This document shows, in pieces, positions 16,124-20,122 of a stretch of DNA of 20,122 nucleotides. Made by a program: the position numbers and the translations under genes. This DNA is from Sphingomonadaceae bacterium (GTDB lineage: Bacteria > Pseudomonadota > Alphaproteobacteria > Sphingomonadales > Sphingomonadaceae). Under the pieces are notes generated by a model, which saw only the letters and a program-made list of their open reading frames with translations, had not been told where the DNA came from and ran no database searches. How positions within the stretch are numbered: position 1 is the stretch's first letter; every line of letters starts with the position of its first letter. The DNA lies in the NCBI GenBank assembly GCA_004282995.1, contig SHLU01000016.1, forward strand, positions 1 through 20,122, written 5' to 3'.

Positions 16124-16133
16124 CCTAGCTAGG
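16124..16133. promoter_or_regulatory. CCTAGCTAGG palindrome upstream of the Cdc48-like gene
   Basis: This is a perfect 10-bp palindrome carrying two CTAG tetranucleotides, which are rare in bacterial genomes. It lies about 45 bases before the Cdc48-like start, near where a promoter would be. It may be an operator or chance. Confidence 0.25.
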
Positions 16134-16202
16134 AACGGCAGGCTCAGCTTGCAAATGCCAAAGGACGTTGGCGCGTTCCGAAGCTACCGAACAGGGCGCA
16201 AG

Positions 16203-16235
16203 AAAAAAGCCCGGCTGGACGAACCAACCGGGCTT
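16203..16235 (-). terminator. Orphan minus-strand intrinsic terminator
   Basis: Read on the minus strand, AAGCCCGG pairs perfectly with CCGGGCTT. Three more pairs (TGG/CCA) lie inside after one mismatch, the loop is 5 bases, and a run of T follows (A-run at 16203-16208 on the plus strand). No minus-strand protein gene lies upstream; the plus-strand CoA-transferase starts at 16511. It must therefore end a short non-coding transcript or read-through. Confidence 0.85.
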
Positions 16236-16268
16236 GAAAGTTTGGGAGAGGATGCCTGAAAGGCCCGT
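16203..16268 (-). ncRNA. Candidate trans-acting small RNA (anti-Shine-Dalgarno type)
   Basis: The orphan terminator is preceded on the minus strand by a probably unpaired stretch CATCCTCTCCCAAACTTT (16241-16258). This is complementary to AGGAG/GGGAGAGG-like ribosome binding sites. A small hairpin GCCT-TTC-AGGC (16254-16264) sits at the 5' side. Weak promoter-like boxes TTGCAC (16294-16299) and CATATC (16271-16276) are 17 bases apart and would start an RNA of about 60-65 nt. This layout matches Hfq-dependent alphaproteobacterial sRNAs with C/U-rich anti-SD loops, such as the suhB/mmgR (alpha-r8) family. The family assignment is from memory and the 5' end is a guess. Confidence 0.5.
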
Positions 16269-16510
16269 CCGATATGCGAGTCAGGGCAATATTGTGCAAG
16301 TGCGAAAAGGCGCATGTAAGTTGCATAGAACGCAACTCATAAGTCACAAGTGGTTGTGGGCGCAGTCATTTTTGCAACTGAACCGGAACCTCCGGTCCAC
16401 GGCAAATCCCTATGGCGGCCCGATCCGACAGTTGACGGATTCCGTAACGTGACAGCGAGTGTACATCGGACTAAAGGGCTGTTCCAACTTGCTATCGAGC
16501 GCGGAGAGCC
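16269..16510 (+). promoter_or_regulatory. Leader/promoter region of the CoA-transferase operon with several inverted repeats
   Basis: No protein gene is credible here. Inverted repeats seen are AGTTGC/GCAACT (16319-16324 and 16332-16337) with a third GCAACT at 16374-16379, ACCGGA/TCCGGT (16382-16387 and 16391-16396) and ACGGA-T-TCCGT (16435-16445). The last overlaps a TTGACG box (16432-16437) that could be a -35 element, but no good -10 stands at the right distance. A GGAGAG Shine-Dalgarno lies just before the ATG at 16511. Confidence 0.4.
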
Positions 16511-17230
16511 ATGAAGAAACTCTATCCCGATGCGAATGCGGCCCTCGACGGGTTGCTGAGAGACGACATGCTGATTGCCAGTGGCGGGTTCGGCCTGTGC
16601 GGCATTCCCGAGCGCCTGCTTGACGCCATTCGCGATAGCGGGGTCAAGCGATTGACCTTTGCCAGCAACAACGCCGGCATCGACAACGAAGGGATCGGCA
16701 AACTGCTGCGGACCAAGCAGGTGGCCAAGATGATCAGTTCCTATGTCGGTGAGAACAAGGAATTCGAGCGGCAGTTTCTGTCTGGAGAACTCGAGGTCGA
16801 GTTCTGCCCGCAAGGCACGCTGGCCGAACGGATGCGGGCCGGTGGCGCGGGCATTCCGGGCTTCTACACCAAGACCGGCGTTGGAACGCAGGTGGCCGAG
16901 GGCAAGGAAGTCAAGCAGTTCGACACTGGCGACGGCCCCGAGGACTATATCCTCGAACGCGGCATCTTCGCCGACTTGGCCATCGTCAAGGCATGGAAAG
17001 CGGACGAAACCGGGAATGTCGTGTTCCGCAAGACGGCGCGCAATTTCAACGTACCTGCCGCAACCTGCGGCAAGGTCTGCGTAGTGGAGGTCGAAGAGAT
17101 TGTGCCCGCTGGTTCGCTGGACCCCGACGCTATCCATCTGCCGGGCGTATTCGTCCAGCGCATGATCGTGGGCGCACCCTACGACAAGCAGATCGAATTT
17201 CGTACGACGCGCGAAAGAGAGGCGGCCTGA
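16511..17230 (+). CDS. scoA: Succinyl-CoA:3-oxoacid CoA-transferase subunit A
   Basis: The protein has 239 residues and is the alpha subunit of the class I CoA-transferase. The enzyme activates acetoacetate or other 3-oxoacids with CoA from succinyl-CoA. The family landmarks are all present: the glycine-rich CoA-binding loop ASGGFGLCGIPERLL (about 23-37), SNNAGIDNEGIGKLL, SYVGENKEFERQFLSGELEVE, CPQGTLAERMRAGGAGIPGFYT, and the C-terminal LPGVFVQRMIV. The start at 16511 follows GGAGAG. Seven bases after its stop comes a lipoprotein gene rather than subunit B, which is unusual. It probably forms a heterotetramer with the product of 18086-18730. Confidence 0.95.
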   Translation: MKKLYPDANAALDGLLRDDMLIASGGFGLCGIPERLLDAIRDSGVKRLTFASNNAGIDNEGIGKLLRTKQVAKMISSYVGENKEFERQFLSGELEVEFCPQGTLAERMRAGGAGIPGFYTKTGVGTQVAEGKEVKQFDTGDGPEDYILERGIFADLAIVKAWKADETGNVVFRKTARNFNVPAATCGKVCVVEVEEIVPAGSLDPDAIHLPGVFVQRMIVGAPYDKQIEFRTTREREAA

Positions 17231-17237
17231 CCGCAAG

Positions 17238-18089
17238 ATGACGGCGCCGCGCATCCTTGCACACGCCATGCTGCTGGCAGCAACCCTGTCTGGCTGCGCC
17301 GCAGCCATCCCGCTCGCAGCGGCAGGGGTGATGACGGTTGGCACGGATGCGCCCTCGCAACCTGACGAAAATGCAAACCGGGCGCCCGACTTGCCGCCGA
17401 GTACGAAGCAGGCCTTGCGCGGGATGGGAATAAGCGACGATGCCCAAGTCGTCCCGCTTGCCGGCGCGGCTTCGCTCCCCGCACCTCGCCCTGCTGCTGT
17501 CGACTTGGACGCGGTTACCTATTCAGCTTTCGCCGACTATGCTTTGGCCGAGGCGGCGAAGCGATCGGGTCGCGGCCAAAGTCGCCCGACTGCACTTTTG
17601 GCCGGGCCGAATCTCGTCGCTCCCAAGCGAGTGCTGTGCCGGCATGCCGAAAGTTCGGTACTGGTCGATCTAGACCCTGCACAGGGCATCTTCGAACCAA
17701 CGCTGCCCGCCGCACATGGGGCGCTGGCCGACGCGCTGGAAAGATTGCGCGGCGCTGGCGTGGAAGTGGTCTGGAGCACGGCGCTGACGGCCGACCGTGC
17801 CGGTGACGTGCGAACATGGTTACGCGACAGCGCGCTCGATCCTGCCGGCAAGGATCGCATGTTGTTGTTGCGCTACCCAGAAGATCGCAAGCAGACCCGC
17901 CGTGCCGAAGCAGCCTCCGAACGGTGCCTTGTAGCCATACTTGGCGACGAGCGCGCCGATTTTGACGAATTGTTCGATTACCTCAAGCGCCCGGAGGCCG
18001 CGAGCGGCCTTGATGCGATGCTGGGGCAGGGCTGGTTCCTTGCTCCTGTATCGCCGGCACCACCCCCCATCGAAGGATTAACCCAATGA
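17238..18089 (+). CDS. Lipoprotein with HAD-phosphatase-like motifs, inserted between the SCOT subunits
   Basis: The protein has 283 residues. The signal peptide ends in the lipobox LSGC (Cys20). A Pro/Ala-rich low-complexity region follows to about residue 90. The rest resembles the acid-phosphatase branch of the HAD superfamily: VLVDLDPAQGIF (motif I candidate, D144 and D146), VEVVWSTAL (motif II candidate, S180), a basic segment RKQTRRAEA (motif III candidate, K218/R221) and ILGDERADFDELF (motif IV candidate, D237, D241, D243). The residue after the second motif I Asp is Pro rather than the usual Thr/Glu, so activity is uncertain. Its stop overlaps the subunit B start by four bases (ATGA), so it is translated with the operon. 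The fold call is inference from motifs; no function is claimed. Confidence 0.7.
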   Translation: MTAPRILAHAMLLAATLSGCAAAIPLAAAGVMTVGTDAPSQPDENANRAPDLPPSTKQALRGMGISDDAQVVPLAGAASLPAPRPAAVDLDAVTYSAFADYALAEAAKRSGRGQSRPTALLAGPNLVAPKRVLCRHAESSVLVDLDPAQGIFEPTLPAAHGALADALERLRGAGVEVVWSTALTADRAGDVRTWLRDSALDPAGKDRMLLLRYPEDRKQTRRAEAASERCLVAILGDERADFDELFDYLKRPEAASGLDAMLGQGWFLAPVSPAPPPIEGLTQ

Positions 18090-18730
18090 GCTGGACCCGT
18101 GACGACATGGCGGCGCGCGCCGCGCGCGAGCTGCAGGATGGCTATTACGTCAACCTCGGCATCGGCATTCCCACGCTGGTCGCCAACCATATTCCCGAAG
18201 GCATGCAGGTCACCCTGCAGAGCGAGAACGGGATGCTGGGCATAGGCCCCTTCCCTTTCGACGATGAGGTCGACCCGGACCTTATCAACGCCGGCAAGCA
18301 GACCATTAGCGAGCTGCCGCACAGCGCCTATTTCGACAGTGCGACCAGCTTCGCCATGATACGTGGCGGACATATCGACCTGACGGTTCTGGGTGCGATG
18401 GAAGTGGCCGAGAACGGCGATATCGCCAACTGGATGATCCCCGGCAAGATGATCAAGGGCATGGGCGGCGCAATGGACCTGGTCGCGGGCGTCAAGAAGA
18501 TCATTGTGGTGATGGACCACACCAGCAAGGCCGGAGATCCGAAGTTCATCCCGGAATGCACACTGCCACTGACCGGCACCGGCGTGGTTGACATGATCAT
18601 CACCAATCTCGGCGTATTCCAGCGCCCAGACCATGACAGCGCGTTTCAGTTGATTGAACTCGCCCCGGGGGTTAGCGCCGAAGATGTCGCTGCCAGCACC
18701 ACGGCGCATTACGAGGTCGCTTTGGACTGA
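18086..18730 (+). CDS. scoB: Succinyl-CoA:3-oxoacid CoA-transferase subunit B
   Basis: The protein has 214 residues and is the beta subunit carrying the catalytic glutamate, E47 in LQSENGMLGIGP, which forms the enzyme-CoA thioester. Other landmarks are YVNLGIGIPTLVANHIP, the SFAMIRGGHIDLTVLGAMEV stretch, NWMIPGKMIKGMGGAMDLV and ECTLPLTG. It starts within the ATGA overlap with the lipoprotein gene and ends 20 bases before the class III CoA-transferase gene, so all four genes probably form one operon. Together the genes point to use of acetoacetate or branched acyl-CoA intermediates, or to mobilisation of storage polyester. Confidence 0.96.
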   Translation: MSWTRDDMAARAARELQDGYYVNLGIGIPTLVANHIPEGMQVTLQSENGMLGIGPFPFDDEVDPDLINAGKQTISELPHSAYFDSATSFAMIRGGHIDLTVLGAMEVAENGDIANWMIPGKMIKGMGGAMDLVAGVKKIIVVMDHTSKAGDPKFIPECTLPLTGTGVVDMIITNLGVFQRPDHDSAFQLIELAPGVSAEDVAASTTAHYEVALD

Positions 18731-18750
18731 ATGGGGCCGGACATCCTGCC

Positions 18751-19902
18751 ATGTGGTTGACCCAACCTCGCCACGCCGAGGCTCCGCTCGCCGGGCTTAA
18801 GGTGCTGGAACTTGCGCGCGTTCTGGCCGGGCCGTGGGCGGGTCAGATCCTTGCCGACCTCGGGGCAGATGTGATCAAGGTCGAAAGCCCTGACGGCGAT
18901 AATACGCGCATCTGGGGACCACCCTGGATCGAACACAATGGCGAGAAGACTTCGGCCTATTATCATGCCTGCAATCGCGGGAAGCGCTCCATTGTCGCGG
19001 ATTTCAATGATCCGGATGAAGCTGCGCTCGTAACCGGGCTTTGCAGTCAGGCAGATGTAATCATCGAGAATTTCAAGCCGGGCGCGCTGGTCAAGTATGC
19101 GCTCGACTATGAGACCATCGCGACCGTGGGTGGCAACCCCGATGTGATCTATTGCTCCGTCACCGGCTTTGGACAGGACGGACCGCGTCGCGACGAGCCT
19201 GGTTATGATTTCGTGATCCAGGGTATGAGCGGGTTTATGTCCTTGAATGGCGAGCCCGACGGCGACCCGATGAAATTTGGCGTCTCGATATCCGACCTCT
19301 CGTGCGGCCTTTATGCAGCCAATGCCATCCAGGCCGCGCTGCTGATGCGCGACCGTACCGGCAAGGGCCAGTGGATCGACATGAGCCTGCTCGATTGCTC
19401 GGTTTCATTGCTCGCCAACCAGGCCCTGAGTTTTTTTGCAACCGGACGAAACCCCCCGCGGATGGGCAATGCCCACGCGCAGGTCAGTGCCTATGGGGTG
19501 TTCCCGACCAAGACCGGGCCGGTCGTCCTCGCACCGGCAAATGACAAGCTGTTCCGCAAACTGCTCGCGGTGCTCCAACGCCATGATTTGCTCGACGACG
19601 AGCGGTTCGCCTCCAACGAGGCCCGCGTTGCCAACCGCGCGGAAGTCGATGCGATGATCGCCACTGCGACCGCACCATGGGAGCGGGAGGTCTTGCTTCG
19701 GCACTGCGCCGAAGCGGGCGTGCCTGCCGGACCGATCAATACTCTCGACGAAGTCTTCGGCGATCCGCAAGTGCAGGCACGCGGCCTGAAGATCGAGTTG
19801 GAGGGCGTCCCGGGTGTCCGATCGCCGTTCCGATTCTCCGATGCCGAGCTTTCGCTAGACCGCCCTTCGCCGTGTCATGGCGAGCATCAGGATGATATCT
19901 GA
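18751..19902 (+). CDS. CaiB/BaiF family (class III) CoA-transferase
   Basis: The protein has 383 residues and is the usual length for the family. The N-terminal Rossmann-like motif is GLKVLELARVLAGPWAGQILADLGADVIKVE. Next come NRGKRSI and ADVIIENFKPG. The catalytic aspartate is D153 in PGYDFVIQGMSG, matching the conserved YD..xQ..G of formyl-CoA transferase. GQWIDMSLLD and the C-terminal GVPAGPINTLDEVFGDPQVQARG complete the family pattern. These enzymes swap CoA between acids through an aspartyl-CoA anhydride; the substrate cannot be read from sequence. The Shine-Dalgarno is weak. It follows scoB closely and is convergent with the DUF418 gene, 19 bases apart. Confidence 0.93.
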   Translation: MWLTQPRHAEAPLAGLKVLELARVLAGPWAGQILADLGADVIKVESPDGDNTRIWGPPWIEHNGEKTSAYYHACNRGKRSIVADFNDPDEAALVTGLCSQADVIIENFKPGALVKYALDYETIATVGGNPDVIYCSVTGFGQDGPRRDEPGYDFVIQGMSGFMSLNGEPDGDPMKFGVSISDLSCGLYAANAIQAALLMRDRTGKGQWIDMSLLDCSVSLLANQALSFFATGRNPPRMGNAHAQVSAYGVFPTKTGPVVLAPANDKLFRKLLAVLQRHDLLDDERFASNEARVANRAEVDAMIATATAPWEREVLLRHCAEAGVPAGPINTLDEVFGDPQVQARGLKIELEGVPGVRSPFRFSDAELSLDRPSPCHGEHQDDI

Positions 19903-19921
19903 CCGGCATTCGCCGCCAGAG

Positions 19922-20122
19922 CTACGCCGGCACCAGCCGCGCCAGATTGCGCCACAGCCATTCCAGCGGCCCCTTGTCGAACCGCCTCAGCCACATTGGT
20001 GACCAAAGCAGCATGATCGCCACCGGTAGGGCGATACTCGCAATCGCGGTGGCGCGGCTGACCGTGCCGAAAAGGCCCAACCCCCAAGTCGCATAAAGAG
20101 CGCTGAAGATCAGGCTGCTAAG
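19922..20122 (-). CDS. DUF418 (YeiB-type) membrane protein, C-terminal fragment
   Basis: The minus strand is open from the right edge to a TAG at 19922-19924 (66 residues). Two hydrophobic helices (SSLIFSALYATWGLGLFG and ATAIASIALPVAIMLLW) are followed by the DUF418 C-terminal signature RFDKGPLEWLWRNLARL. DUF418 proteins are multi-pass inner-membrane proteins of uncertain function, often annotated as transporters. The N-terminus lies outside the window. Confidence 0.82.
   Translation of the reverse strand, partial: LSSLIFSALYATWGLGLFGTVSRATAIASIALPVAIMLLWSPMWLRRFDKGPLEWLWRNLARLVPA

Noticed and set aside
16144..16452. Short open frames on both strands in the gap before scoA
   Set aside because: They run through the intrinsic terminator and inverted repeats, have no ribosome binding site, and the composition does not look coding.

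Overview
The window is high-GC, densely packed alphaproteobacterial chromosome. I infer a sphingomonad, probably Erythrobacteraceae (Erythrobacter/Porphyrobacter-like). The grounds are a chromosomal Cdc48-type AAA ATPase, the style of PolA and of the split 3-oxoacid CoA-transferase genes, and the short intergenic gaps. That placement is inference. I saw no tRNA, rRNA, IS element, phage or CRISPR array.

Region 1 (1-7404) is a copper-handling island. A CsoR-type copper repressor (2030-2311, minus) heads a three-gene operon with an NTF2/SnoaL-like periplasmic protein and a His/Met-rich DUF2231 membrane protein. Divergent from it are copA (Tat-exported PcoA/CopA multicopper oxidase) and copB (outer-membrane PcoB), joined by a TGATG overlap. 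A membrane-anchored DUF305 protein (191-808) lies beyond the operon and is convergent with it. A 756-residue secreted protein with two DUF305 domains fused to an LVIVD-like beta-propeller ends inside the copB stop codon. Two near-identical GC-box palindromes, one between csoR and copA and one upstream of the DUF305 gene, look like CsoR operators that make the island one regulon.

Region 2 (7615-9525) holds a small host-attachment/baeRF-type protein with a perfect Shine-Dalgarno and a long stem-loop just after it, then a class A beta-lactamase-like serine hydrolase with a non-canonical active site, a bidirectional terminator, and a tiny Ala/Glu-rich lipoprotein.

Region 3 (9779-16081) holds polA, an MscS-type channel gene and, convergent to it, a full-length Cdc48/VAT-like double AAA ATPase.

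Region 4 (16082-16510) is a 429-base gap. It carries an orphan minus-strand intrinsic terminator preceded by a C/U-rich anti-Shine-Dalgarno-like stretch, which makes a candidate small RNA, plus several inverted repeats upstream of the next operon.

Region 5 (16511-20122) encodes acyl-CoA/ketone-body functions: both subunits of succinyl-CoA:3-oxoacid CoA-transferase, separated by a lipoprotein with HAD-phosphatase-like motifs that is translationally coupled to subunit B, then a CaiB/BaiF (class III) CoA-transferase. The window ends in the C-terminus of a convergent DUF418 membrane protein.
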